From CAZKCI01 sp964551475 (lineage in GTDB: Bacteria > Auribacterota > Erginobacteria > Erginobacterales > CAZKCI01), in the NCBI GenBank assembly GCA_964551475.1, contig CAZKCI010000089.1, positions 1 to 21,197 of the forward strand: 21,197 nucleotides of DNA. The letters run 5' to 3'. The translations under genes were made by a program, and so were the position numbers. The notes beneath the pieces were generated by a model. It did no database searches. It was not told the origin of the DNA and saw nothing but the letters and a program-made list of their open reading frames with translations. This document shows, one piece after another, positions 14,223-21,034 of this stretch (the first letter of the stretch is position 1; each line of letters opens with the position of its first letter).

Positions 14223-15725
14223 TCATCCGCCTTTCCGCGGTCCGCCCGGGAAACGAGAGAAAATTATTTCGCGCGCCACTTCGCGGTCGTCGAAAGGGAT
14301 GATCCGATCCCGGAAGATCTGACGGCGCTCGTGGCCTTTCCCGGCGATCAGCACCGTGTCGCCGGGGCGGGCCAGGGACAGCGCCCGTTCGATCGCCTCT
14401 CTTCGGTCGAGGACCGCCTCCGCCGTCCGGCCGCTCCCGGAGACGCCGGAGAGAATCTCGCGGACGATCTGAGCGGGATCTTCGCCGCGGGGATTGTCGC
14501 TGGTCACGATCACCGCGTCGGCGGCCCGAGCGGCGGCCGCTCCCATCAGCGGCCGCTTGCCCCGGTCGCGGTCGCCGCCGCAACCGAAGACGCAGATCAA
14601 CCTTCCCCGCCTGAGCTCCCGCAGCGTGGCGAGCGCGTTCTCCAGCGCATCCGGGGTATGGGCGAAATCGACCAGGACCGCGAAGGGCTGCCCGGCTTCG
14701 ATCCGTTCCAGGCGGCCGGGGATGTTTTCCACCTTCTCCAGGGCGGAAAGCGCCGCCGCCGGATCGATCCCGGAGGCCTCCGCGACCGCCACGGCGGCCA
14801 AGGCGTTCAAAACATTGTGCCGGCCGAGGAGGCGGAGGCGGGCGGGCCAGGAGCCGGAACGTCCGACCAGCCGGAAGGCGGAACCGGACTCGTCCGAGCG
14901 CAGATCGGCGGCCGAGAGATCGGCCTCCGGCGAGAATCCGTAGGTGATCACCGGTGTCCGGATCTGGGCGCGGTAATGGGCCGAGAGCGGATCCTCTAGG
15001 TTCAGGATCGCCCGTTTGGCCTGGGGGTCGCCGGCGCCGAGGTGCAGATCCCGGAAGAGGCGTCCTTTGGCTTCCCGGTACTCGTCCCAGGAAACATGAT
15101 AGTCGAGGTGTTCGCGGGAGAGGTTGGTGAAGACCGCGGTCTGGAATTCGATCCCCGCCACCCGGTCCTGGTCCAGGGCGTGGGATGAGACCTCCATCAT
15201 CGCGTGGGTGCAGCCCGACCGCCGCATCTCTTCCAGAAGCTGCTGCAGGCGGGGCGGGGCGGGAGTGGTGAGATCGGAGGGGAGGGACCGCTCCCCCACC
15301 TGGTAGACGATCGTCCCGATGAGGCCGGTCCGGAAACCGGCCGCCTCCAGAATCGCCCGGGCGAGGAAAGCGACGGTGGTCTTGCCGTTGGTCCCGGTCA
15401 CCCCGATCGCTCTCAGCTTGCGGGCGGGGTGGCCGAAGAACTCGTTGCTGAGCAGGGCCAGGGCGAGGCGCGGCCGGTCGACCCGGACCTGGGGGATTTT
15501 ATCGTCGACCACCCGGAAGAACTCCCGGACCACCAGCCCGGCGGCCCGCCGGTCGAGCGCCTCGGAGATGAAGTCGGCGCCGTCCCGCTTCAGGCCGTTG
15601 AGGGCGAAGAAAAGGTCCCCCTCCTTCACCTCGCGGGAATCGGCGGCGATCCCCCGGATCTCCGTCTCCAGACTCCCCCGGGAGGCGATCGGGGAGATTT
15701 CCCGGATCAGGTCCTTGAGTTTCAC
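14223..15725 (-). CDS. murE: UDP-MurNAc-L-alanyl-D-glutamate--2,6-diaminopimelate ligase MurE
   Basis: Adds the third stem residue. With the GTG at 15723-15725 the protein is 500 aa, starting MKLKDLIREISPIASRG. Motifs include ADSREVKEGDLFFALNG (28-44), the ATP loop GTNGKTT (111-117), YREAKGRLF with the probable carbamylated Lys220, and DNPRGEDP (410-417). DNPR is the meso-diaminopimelate selectivity motif, so the wall is of the mDAP type. The start overlaps the PBP stop by 4 nt (GTGA). The open frame upstream of the GTG is a PBP shadow. Confidence 0.95.
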   Translation of the reverse strand: MKLKDLIREISPIASRGSLETEIRGIAADSREVKEGDLFFALNGLKRDGADFISEALDRRAAGLVVREFFRVVDDKIPQVRVDRPRLALALLSNEFFGHPARKLRAIGVTGTNGKTTVAFLARAILEAAGFRTGLIGTIVYQVGERSLPSDLTTPAPPRLQQLLEEMRRSGCTHAMMEVSSHALDQDRVAGIEFQTAVFTNLSREHLDYHVSWDEYREAKGRLFRDLHLGAGDPQAKRAILNLEDPLSAHYRAQIRTPVITYGFSPEADLSAADLRSDESGSAFRLVGRSGSWPARLRLLGRHNVLNALAAVAVAEASGIDPAAALSALEKVENIPGRLERIEAGQPFAVLVDFAHTPDALENALATLRELRRGRLICVFGCGGDRDRGKRPLMGAAAARAADAVIVTSDNPRGEDPAQIVREILSGVSGSGRTAEAVLDRREAIERALSLARPGDTVLIAGKGHERRQIFRDRIIPFDDREVAREIIFSRFPGGPRKGG

Positions 15726-17434
15726 AGGAAAAGCTCCGGCTCGGACGGCGCCAGGCCCAGCCGCTGGATCACCTTCTCCGCCACCTTCCGGAAGGCGGGG
15801 GCGGCCACCACGCCGCCGTAGTACTGCGGATGGGGCTCGTCCACCACCACCAGGATCGCCGCCCGCGGGGCCGCGGCGGGGAAAAGGCCGATGAAGAGGG
15901 CGACGAATCGCTTGTGGGAGTAGGTCCCGTCGGGATCGATCTTCTGGGCGGTCCCGGTTTTTCCCGCCACGTCGTAGCCGGGAACGGCGGCCAGGCGGCC
16001 CGTTCCCTCCGCGTCGACCACCGTGCGCATCACCCGGAGCATCTTGGCGGCGGTGGAGGCCGAGACCGACCGTCCCCGCTCTTCGACGGGATAGCGCTGG
16101 ACGACCTCGCCGTTGGTCTTCTCGATCCGGTCCACCAGCCGGGGCCGGAGGAGTATCCCGCCGTTTCCCAGCGAGCAATAGGCGGAGAGCAGGCTGATCG
16201 GCGTCACCGCCACTTCATGTCCCATGGTGATCCGGCTCAGGGAGGAGCCGGACCAGGAACGGGGAGGGGTGAGACGGCAGGAGACCTCTCCCGGAAGATC
16301 GATGCCGGTCCGTCCGCAGAATCCGAAGGCGCCGAGGCCTTGATACATGGCTTCCCCGGAGATCAGCATCCCCACCTTGGCCATCCCGATGTTGCTTGAG
16401 TACTGGATGATCTCGGCGAAGGTCAGGATCCCGTATCGGTCGTGGTCGTGGAGGGTGAAGCGGGCGGTCCGGAAGATGCCGTTTTCGCAATCGAATTCGG
16501 TGTCCAGGTCGACCATCCCCGCCTCCAGGACCGCGGACCCGGGGAAAACCTTGAAGGTGGAGCCCGGCTCCAGGATGTCCGCGACCGCGCGGTTGCGGCG
16601 CTGGTCGGCCAAGACGACGGAATATCCGTTGGGATCGTAATCGGGATGATTGGCCATGGCCAGGACATCGCCGCTCTGGGGGTCCATGACCAGGATGGTC
16701 CCGCCCAGGGCGTTGTTCTCGGTCACCGCCGACTCCAGCTCCTCCTCGGCGATCTCCTGGATCACCTCGTCGACGGTCAGGACCAGGTTCACCCCCTCCA
16801 CTGGATCGAGACCGGGGTGGCGGAGCCAGAAGGCCTCCCGCTGACGGGAATCCTTCTCGGTCACCCGCCAGCCGGGCCGGCCCTTGAGACGGTCGTTGAA
16901 GAAAAGCTCCAGCCCCTCCCGCCCTTCCCCGTCGAGATCGGCGTGACCGAGGACCGTCCCCAGGAAACGGCCGCGGGTATAGACCCGCTTCATCTCCTTC
17001 TCGATCCAGACCCCCGCCAGGGCGAGCGCGGAGGCCGCGGCCTCTTCGGTTTCGCTCAGATGCCTTTTCACGCGCAGGTAGCGGCCTCCGGCGCGCAGTT
17101 TCTCCTCCAGCGGATCGGGGGAGAGGCCGAGCACCCGTCCCAAGCTGACCGCGGTCAGCCGCGGGTCGGCGATCAGGGAGGGATCGACCGCCAGGGAGGG
17201 GCTCTCCACGCTCATCGCCAGGACGCCGCCGCCGGCGTCGAGGATGCGACCGCGCCGCGGAGGGAGACGGGTGATCCGCCGATGGAGCTCCTCGGCCAGA
17301 AGGACATACTTCCCGTGGGAAACGCCTTGCAGGTAAAAAAGCCGCCCGAGCAGAGCGCCGCCGCCGAGAACGAAAAGTGCGAAAAGCGCGGTGAGCCGCG
17401 CGCTGTGAGATCTGCCGATCATGCCTCCGCTCAC
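15722..17434 (-). CDS. ftsI: Class B penicillin-binding protein, FtsI/PBP3 type
   Basis: Septal transpeptidase that cross-links peptidoglycan made by FtsW. The 570-aa protein has one N-terminal membrane segment (about 13-31), a dimerisation/pedestal domain with RGRILDAGGGVLA (61-73), and the transpeptidase motifs STFK (292-295, nucleophile Ser292), SSN (346-348) and KTGTAQ (492-497). No PASTA domain follows; the protein ends soon after the catalytic domain. The start is uncertain: a GTG at 17432-17434, or an ATG four codons later (17420-17422), where GGAGG is too close to be ideal. It lies 10 nt after ftsL. Confidence 0.95.
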   Translation of the reverse strand: MSGGMIGRSHSARLTALFALFVLGGGALLGRLFYLQGVSHGKYVLLAEELHRRITRLPPRRGRILDAGGGVLAMSVESPSLAVDPSLIADPRLTAVSLGRVLGLSPDPLEEKLRAGGRYLRVKRHLSETEEAAASALALAGVWIEKEMKRVYTRGRFLGTVLGHADLDGEGREGLELFFNDRLKGRPGWRVTEKDSRQREAFWLRHPGLDPVEGVNLVLTVDEVIQEIAEEELESAVTENNALGGTILVMDPQSGDVLAMANHPDYDPNGYSVVLADQRRNRAVADILEPGSTFKVFPGSAVLEAGMVDLDTEFDCENGIFRTARFTLHDHDRYGILTFAEIIQYSSNIGMAKVGMLISGEAMYQGLGAFGFCGRTGIDLPGEVSCRLTPPRSWSGSSLSRITMGHEVAVTPISLLSAYCSLGNGGILLRPRLVDRIEKTNGEVVQRYPVEERGRSVSASTAAKMLRVMRTVVDAEGTGRLAAVPGYDVAGKTGTAQKIDPDGTYSHKRFVALFIGLFPAAAPRAAILVVVDEPHPQYYGGVVAAPAFRKVAEKVIQRLGLAPSEPELFL

Positions 17435-17444
17435 GTCCGGCCGG

Positions 17445-17789
17445 TCAGCGAGCCGCGCTCGCGATCACCGCCGCCGCGGGCGGAACGCCGGCCGAATCCT
17501 TTTTCACCCGGACAATCTGATCCTCCCGGGGCAAGGCCATGGCCAGTCCTCTTTCCCCGAGCCGCGACTTGATCGCCCCCGGAGACTTCAGCTGTTCCAG
17601 ATGGACCTGCGTCAGCTCCGCCTGCTCGCGGAGTTCGGTCCGGTAGGCCTCCTGCTCTTTCAAGCGGCAGCTCGCCTCCACCACCTGGTTGTGGTAGCGA
17701 AGGTAGAGGAACCCGAGAACGAATCCCGCCGCCACCAGCACCCAGCCGCCCCGGATTACGATATGCCCATGGTCGCCGGCGTTCAGCAT
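17445..17789 (-). CDS. ftsL: FtsL-like division protein
   Basis: A 114-aa bitopic protein: short cytoplasmic N-terminus, one membrane segment (about 14-30), then a coiled-coil stretch, QVVEASCRLKEQEAYRTELR onward (about 35-75), and a region LKSPGAIKSRLGERGLAMALP that matches the end of FtsL/FtsB-type proteins. The sequence itself is poorly conserved; the call rests on topology and the place between rsmH and the PBP. The ATG overlaps rsmH by 7 nt and has GAGGGAG just upstream. Confidence 0.85.
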   Translation of the reverse strand: MLNAGDHGHIVIRGGWVLVAAGFVLGFLYLRYHNQVVEASCRLKEQEAYRTELREQAELTQVHLEQLKSPGAIKSRLGERGLAMALPREDQIVRVKKDSAGVPPAAAVIASAAR

Positions 17790-18709
17790 GTCTCCCTCTC
17801 TTTTTTCACCGCCGCCCGCAGACGGGCGGAGCGGCTGCGCGGGTTGCTTCTTTCTTCCTCCCGGGATGGGCGGAGGGGTTTCTTGGTCAGAAGCTCGGCC
17901 GTCCCCTCCTGCTTCCAGGAGCGCAGGGTCCTCTTCACGATCCCGTCTTCCAGGGAATGGAAGGAGATCACGCAGATCCTTCCCCCGGCCCGAAGCAACG
18001 ACCAGGCGGCGGGGAGAGCTTTCCTGAGCTCCTCGAGCTCCCGGTTGAGGGTGATGCGCAAGGCCTGGAAGGTCCGGGTGGCGGGATGGATGCGGCCGCG
18101 GCCGGGCACGGAATGCGCGATCAGAGCGGCGAGTTCGGTGGTCCCGGCGATCGGTCCCCGGGACCGCTCCCAACCGATCGCCCGGGCGATCCTTTTCGCC
18201 CAGCGCTCGCCGCCGAGATCCCGGATGATCCGCTCCAGATCGGGAACGGGAAGGCGGTTGACCAGGTCGGCGGCGGTCCGGGCTTCCCGTCGGTCCATCC
18301 GCATGTCCAGAGGACCGGCCCCCCGAAAGCTGAAGCCCCGGGCGGGATCGAGGAGCTGGCGGGTGGACACGCCCAGATCGAAGAGGAAGGCGTCGGCGCG
18401 GTCGAGGCCGAGACCGGCCAGAAGGGCGGGGACCTCGGAAAAGGATCCTCGCGCCAGCGCCACCCGACTGCCGGAAAAATTCATCGTCCTGTCCCGGGCG
18501 CGGGCCAGAGCCTCGTCGTCCCGGTCGATGCCGACCAGCGTTCCTCCGGGGCTGATCCGTTCGAGAAACGCCGCGGCGTGCCCCCCCTCCCCCACCGTGC
18601 AATCGACGATCACCTGCCCGGGGCGAGGGTCGAGGCAGGCGATCGTCTCCCGGAGCATGACCGGGAGATGCCCAAATTCCGGCGCCGGTCTATCGGCTGC
18701 GCCGTCCAC
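17783..18709 (-). CDS. rsmH: 16S rRNA (cytosine-1402-N4)-methyltransferase RsmH
   Basis: Methylates C1402 of 16S rRNA with S-adenosylmethionine. The 308-aa protein begins at a GTG (18707-18709), giving MDGAADRPAPEFGHLPVMLRE. It has the SAM-binding loop DCTVGEGGHA (36-45), GIDRDDEAL (60-68), FLFDLGVST, the basic FRGAGPLDMRMD region and the terminal CVISFHSLEDGIVKRTLR motif, all typical. AAGG lies about 6 nt before the GTG, inside the preceding small ORF, with which it overlaps by 20 nt. Confidence 0.96.
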   Translation of the reverse strand: MDGAADRPAPEFGHLPVMLRETIACLDPRPGQVIVDCTVGEGGHAAAFLERISPGGTLVGIDRDDEALARARDRTMNFSGSRVALARGSFSEVPALLAGLGLDRADAFLFDLGVSTRQLLDPARGFSFRGAGPLDMRMDRREARTAADLVNRLPVPDLERIIRDLGGERWAKRIARAIGWERSRGPIAGTTELAALIAHSVPGRGRIHPATRTFQALRITLNRELEELRKALPAAWSLLRAGGRICVISFHSLEDGIVKRTLRSWKQEGTAELLTKKPLRPSREEERSNPRSRSARLRAAVKKERETC

Positions 18710-18812
18710 CTTTGACCTTGGGAATCCTGAACCTGACCGAAAGAGTGCGGCAGGGTTTCAGAGACTTGCTCAAACTCAACAGATCGATCAAACTTCTCGA
18801 TATCGTCTTCAT
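18690..18812 (-). CDS. Candidate 40-aa basic small protein between mraZ and rsmH
   Basis: An ATG at 18810-18812 opens a 40-codon frame: MKTISRSLIDLLSLSKSLKP, then CRTLSVRFRIPKVKGGRRSR. It is preceded by GAGGGGC/GCGAGG. It fills the 120-nt space between mraZ and rsmH and overlaps the rsmH start by 20 nt, so it could couple translation. It has a basic C-terminus and no known domain. It could be a real small protein, a leader ORF or chance. Confidence 0.35.
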   Translation of the reverse strand: MKTISRSLIDLLSLSKSLKPCRTLSVRFRIPKVKGGRRSR

Positions 18813-18832
18813 GCCTCGCGCCCCTCGCTTTC

Positions 18833-19255
18833 TTATTCCACCAGTTTTTCCGCGATTTCTTCGTAACGGTTGGCGGCATCCTCCTGGTACTTCCGCCAAC
18901 CCTCCGGCGACCAGATCTCGAAACGGTCGGAGACCCCGATCACCATCGCCTCCTTGCCCAACCCCGCGAAATCGATGAGATGCTGGGGGAGGTTGATCCT
19001 CCCCTGCCGATCGCTGATCGCTTCGGACGCGCCGGAGAAGAAGATCCGGTTGAAGGCTCGGCCGTCGGTCTTCAGCGGGTTGAGATCGCTGATCCTGGCC
19101 TGCCATTTTTCCCACTCTTCCTTCGGGAAAACGGCCAGGCATTTGTCCAGCCAATGGGTGACGAAAAACTTCTGGCTTTCCTGGACCCGGAAGCGGGCCG
19201 GTATGAAGATCCGGCCTTTGTCGTCGATGGTATGTTTGTAGGTTCCGACGTACAT
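18833..19255 (-). CDS. mraZ: Transcriptional regulator MraZ
   Basis: DNA-binding protein at the head of dcw clusters. The 140-aa sequence has the two tandem SpoVT/AbrB-like halves, each with the DxxxR signature: DDKGRIFIPARFR (11-23) and DRQGRINLP (82-90). Family members form rings and bind direct repeats before their own gene. Three such repeats lie immediately upstream (19261-19286). The start is the ATG at 19253-19255; the third repeat with its GGTG stands where the Shine-Dalgarno should be. Confidence 0.96.
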   Translation of the reverse strand: MYVGTYKHTIDDKGRIFIPARFRVQESQKFFVTHWLDKCLAVFPKEEWEKWQARISDLNPLKTDGRAFNRIFFSGASEAISDRQGRINLPQHLIDFAGLGKEAMVIGVSDRFEIWSPEGWRKYQEDAANRYEEIAEKLVE

Positions 19256-19260
19256 GAATC

Positions 19261-19286
19261 ACCACTTTCCACCACTTTTCACCACT
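19261..19286 (-). promoter_or_regulatory. Three MraZ-box direct repeats (AGTGGT, 10-bp period)
   Basis: On the minus strand AGTGGT occurs at 19286-19281, 19276-19271 and 19266-19261, exactly 10 bp apart, in the frame AGTGGTGAAA, AGTGGTGGAA, AGTGGTGATT. MraZ proteins are known to bind short GTGG/TGGG-type direct repeats at this spacing. The boxes lie downstream of the -10 element, between the expected transcription start and the start codon, so bound MraZ could block transcription start and also mask the ribosome binding region in DNA. Confidence 0.85.
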
Positions 19287-19293
19287 ACGCGCT

Positions 19294-19322
19294 ATATTAT
19301 TGCCACCCCCGCACCCTGTCAA
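19294..19322 (-). promoter_or_regulatory. Consensus sigma70-type promoter for mraZ/dcw operon
   Basis: Minus-strand TTGACA (19322-19317) and TAATAT (19299-19294) are separated by 17 bp. Transcription would start near 19287, at the first MraZ box. It lies about 90 bp downstream of the rnpB terminator. Confidence 0.85.
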
Positions 19323-19408
19323 CAGAAAAATCAGATATTTTTTGCCTATCCGGGAAGGGGGGGGAAAACAAGGGAAACCGGGGGAACAAGGGGAAAGGGG
19401 AAGGAAGG

Positions 19409-19452
19409 AAAAAATTCCGGCGGTCTCCCCGTCACGGGGAAACCGCCGGAAA
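19409..19452 (-). terminator. Intrinsic terminator of rnpB
   Basis: On the minus strand CCGGCGGT...ACCGCCGG, with an inner TCCCCG-TGA-CGGGGA stem, forms a long hairpin followed by six T. It lies directly after the rnpB P1 helix. Confidence 0.9.
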
Positions 19453-19455
19453 TAT

Positions 19456-19844
19456 TCGGGTACCGGACGATAAGCCGAATTCTGTTCCGCCCCCGCCGAA
19501 AGCGGCGAGGACGGCGATGGTCATCTCTCTGATGCGACCTACCCGGACCTCAAACGGCGCGGGCCACGCCTCGGTCCTGTTTGGCCTTGCTCCGGGCGGG
19601 GCTTGCCGTGCTCCCTCGATTGCTCTCGGGACGGTGCGCTCTTACCGCGCCTTTTCACCTTTGCCTCCCCGATCTTGCGATCGGGGATCGGCCGTGTGTT
19701 TTCTGTGGCGCTATCCGTGTCCCGCGGCTTACGACGCGGGACCCCCCGATTGACTCGGGGCGCCCTGCCCTGCGGAGTTCGGACTTTCCTCCCCGATCGC
19801 GCCTTACGGCGCGATCGGGGCGACCATCTGTCCGGCACCCGAAA
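19456..19844 (-). ncRNA. rnpB: RNase P RNA, bacterial A-type
   Basis: Catalytic RNA that trims tRNA 5' leaders. The transcript starts with TTCGGGTGCCGGAC, which pairs with GTCCGGTACCCGAA at the 3' end (P1). The conserved core is present: GAGGAAAGTCCG (P4 5' side), AGGGCAGG, ACAGAAAACA, GGTAAGAGCGCACC and ACAGAATTCGGCTTAT near the 3' end. The helix CCCCGATCGCGCC/GGCGCGATCGGGG forms P3. Length is about 389 nt, normal for type A. It lies 73 nt after the zinc-ribbon gene. Confidence 0.95.
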
Positions 19845-19917
19845 ATAAACAGTGATCAGTGAACGGTAAAACCAAAAGCAGCGATCAGTATCTGAAATCC
19901 GAGAACCACTTCCCCGC

Positions 19918-20628
19918 TCAGGATTTCTCGGGAAGGTAGATCAGCCGTCCGCAGTTTTCGCAGTATAGGATCCGCTCGTCCTTGTGCAGATCGTTCAGGA
20001 TCTGAGCGGTCAGCCTCATGTTGCATCCCTGGCACGAATCGTTGACCACCGCCACCAGCGCCCGGTGGGGCTTGTTCCGGAAGATGCGGTCATACTTGTC
20101 GTGCAGGTCGGGATCGAGCGCCGCCTCCACTACCTTACGGTTCTTCGCCACCGCGGCCTGGTCGCCTTCGATCCGGCTGAACTCCTGCCGGGCCTTGGCC
20201 TCGGCTTCCTCGAGCCTCTTCCGGGAGTCCGCGATCTTCCGCTTCTCTTCTTCCAGCCGGCCCGCCTCTTCTTCTTCCTCCTCCATGACCAGAAGATCCT
20301 TCTCCTCGAGCATCCGGATATCGGCCCGGATCCCGGCGATTTCGTGGAGGAGAGCCTGATACTCCTTGTTGTTCTTTATCTGCAATAGCTGCTGCTCGAA
20401 TTTGACGATCTTTCCCTTCTTCTCTTCGATCTGCAGGTCGATCTCCTTGATCTTCGATCGCTCCTTCAGCACCCGCTCCCGCTCCCCGGCCGCCGCCCGC
20501 TCTTTTTCGGCGATCTCTTCCCGAAGAGAGGCGATCGCCGCGTCCTGGGCTTCCCTCTCCTGCCGGAGATCGCGAGCCCGAATGTCCAGCTCCTGGAGGC
20601 GGAGCAGAGTCCTGAGATCGTCTCTCAT
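19918..20628 (-). CDS. Coiled-coil C4 zinc-ribbon protein (DUF164/zf-RING_7 type)
   Basis: A 236-aa protein: a long charged coiled coil (about 10-165) containing KNNKEYQALLHEI, then a C-terminal zinc ribbon with CQGC (199-202) and CENC (223-226). This family is widespread, and its genes often stand beside rnpB. Its function is not firmly known; nucleic-acid binding or a role as a chaperone or adaptor has been proposed for relatives. The ATG at 20626-20628 has AAGG inside a hairpin (20634-20652) about 10 nt upstream. Confidence 0.9.
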   Translation of the reverse strand: MRDDLRTLLRLQELDIRARDLRQEREAQDAAIASLREEIAEKERAAAGERERVLKERSKIKEIDLQIEEKKGKIVKFEQQLLQIKNNKEYQALLHEIAGIRADIRMLEEKDLLVMEEEEEEAGRLEEEKRKIADSRKRLEEAEAKARQEFSRIEGDQAAVAKNRKVVEAALDPDLHDKYDRIFRNKPHRALVAVVNDSCQGCNMRLTAQILNDLHKDERILYCENCGRLIYLPEKS

Positions 20629-20633
20629 ATTAC

Positions 20634-20652
20634 ATATTTCCTTCGGAAATAT
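20634..20652 (-). promoter_or_regulatory. Hairpin masking the zinc-ribbon gene ribosome binding site
   Basis: ATATTTCC-GAA-GGAAATAT is a perfect 8-bp inverted repeat. It holds the only Shine-Dalgarno-like AAGG for the gene, split between loop and stem. The same GGAAATATTTC word is found in the tRNA leader (20903-20932). Confidence 0.45.
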
Positions 20653-20720
20653 TCAAGGTCGATCCCCGATCGAAAACTGGTTCCATCGCCATGATTCCCC
20701 AAATTCTCTTTCGCGGGATT

Positions 20721-20752
20721 CCCATAAAAAATCGCCCGCGATTTTTTATGGG
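20721..20752 (-). terminator. A-stem-U hairpin at the tRNA-Val 3' end
   Basis: CCCATAAAAAATCGC and its exact complement, separated by 2 nt, form a 15-bp inverted repeat. On the transcript it reads A6-TCGCGGGCGA-T6, a possible bidirectional intrinsic terminator. Its first bases overlap the last 3-4 nt of the tRNA, which is unusual. Confidence 0.55.
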
Positions 20753-20822
20753 CGATACAGGACTCGAACCTGTGACCCCTTGGGTGTGATCCAAGTGCTC
20801 TAACCAGCTGAGCTAATCGCCC
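20749..20822 (-). tRNA. tRNA-Val (anticodon CAC)
   Basis: A complete cloverleaf: acceptor GGGCGAT/ATCGCCC with discriminator A, D-arm GCTC/GAGC, anticodon stem CTTGG/CCAAG with loop ATCACAC (U33, anticodon CAC), variable GGGTC, and T-arm ACAGG/CCTGT with loop TTCGAGT. CCA is not encoded. Anticodon CAC reads GUG codons. Confidence 0.92.
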
Positions 20823-20860
20823 CAACCAATGCCCGAATGCCGCATCAAACACCGCAACCC

Positions 20861-20904
20861 TCCCGATGAAATCGGGATGCTCTAACCAGCTGAGCTAATC
20901 GCCC
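20861..20904 (-). pseudogene. tRNA 5'-half remnant with anticodon-like arm
   Basis: Bases 20904-20878 repeat the first 27 nt of tRNA-Val without mismatch (acceptor 5' strand, D-arm and base 26). They are followed by TCCCG-ATTTCAT-CGGGA, which has the size of an anticodon arm and would show anticodon TTC. No T-arm or 3' acceptor strand follows, so it cannot fold to a full tRNA. It lies within the expected leader of the tRNA-Val transcript. Confidence 0.75.
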
Positions 20905-20951
20905 GAAATATTTCCTGACGGAAATATTTCGGAAAATCTCCTTCCGTCAGG
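20903..20951 (-). promoter_or_regulatory. Two mutually exclusive hairpins in tRNA leader
   Basis: CCTGACGGAA (transcript, 20951-20942) can pair with TTCCGTCAGG (20923-20914). Alternatively CCGAAATATTTC (20932-20921) pairs with GAAATATTTCGG (20914-20903). The two pairings share bases near 20914 and 20921-20923, so only one can form fully. The second ends against the tRNA-like remnant. Confidence 0.5.
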
Positions 20952-20962
20952 CCTTCTTGATT

Positions 20963-20991
20963 ACACTACGGGATACGCAGAGCAATGTCAA
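20963..20991 (-). promoter_or_regulatory. Promoter for tRNA-Val transcript
   Basis: TTGACA (20991-20986) and TAGTGT (20968-20963) are separated by 17 bp on the minus strand. Transcription would start near 20956, giving a leader of about 130 nt before mature tRNA-Val. Confidence 0.75.
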
Positions 20992-21034
20992 TAGACAGGC
21001 CCGGGAAAGCCGAGCCCATTCGCGAAATTCGTAG

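Noticed and set aside
15726..16178. N-terminal extension of MurE
   Set aside because: It is an Arg/Gly-rich shadow of the PBP gene; MurE begins at the GTG within the PBP stop codon.
20823..20904. A second complete tRNA gene upstream of tRNA-Val
   Set aside because: Only the 5' half and one arm are present; no T-arm and no 3' strand pairing with GGGCGAT was found.
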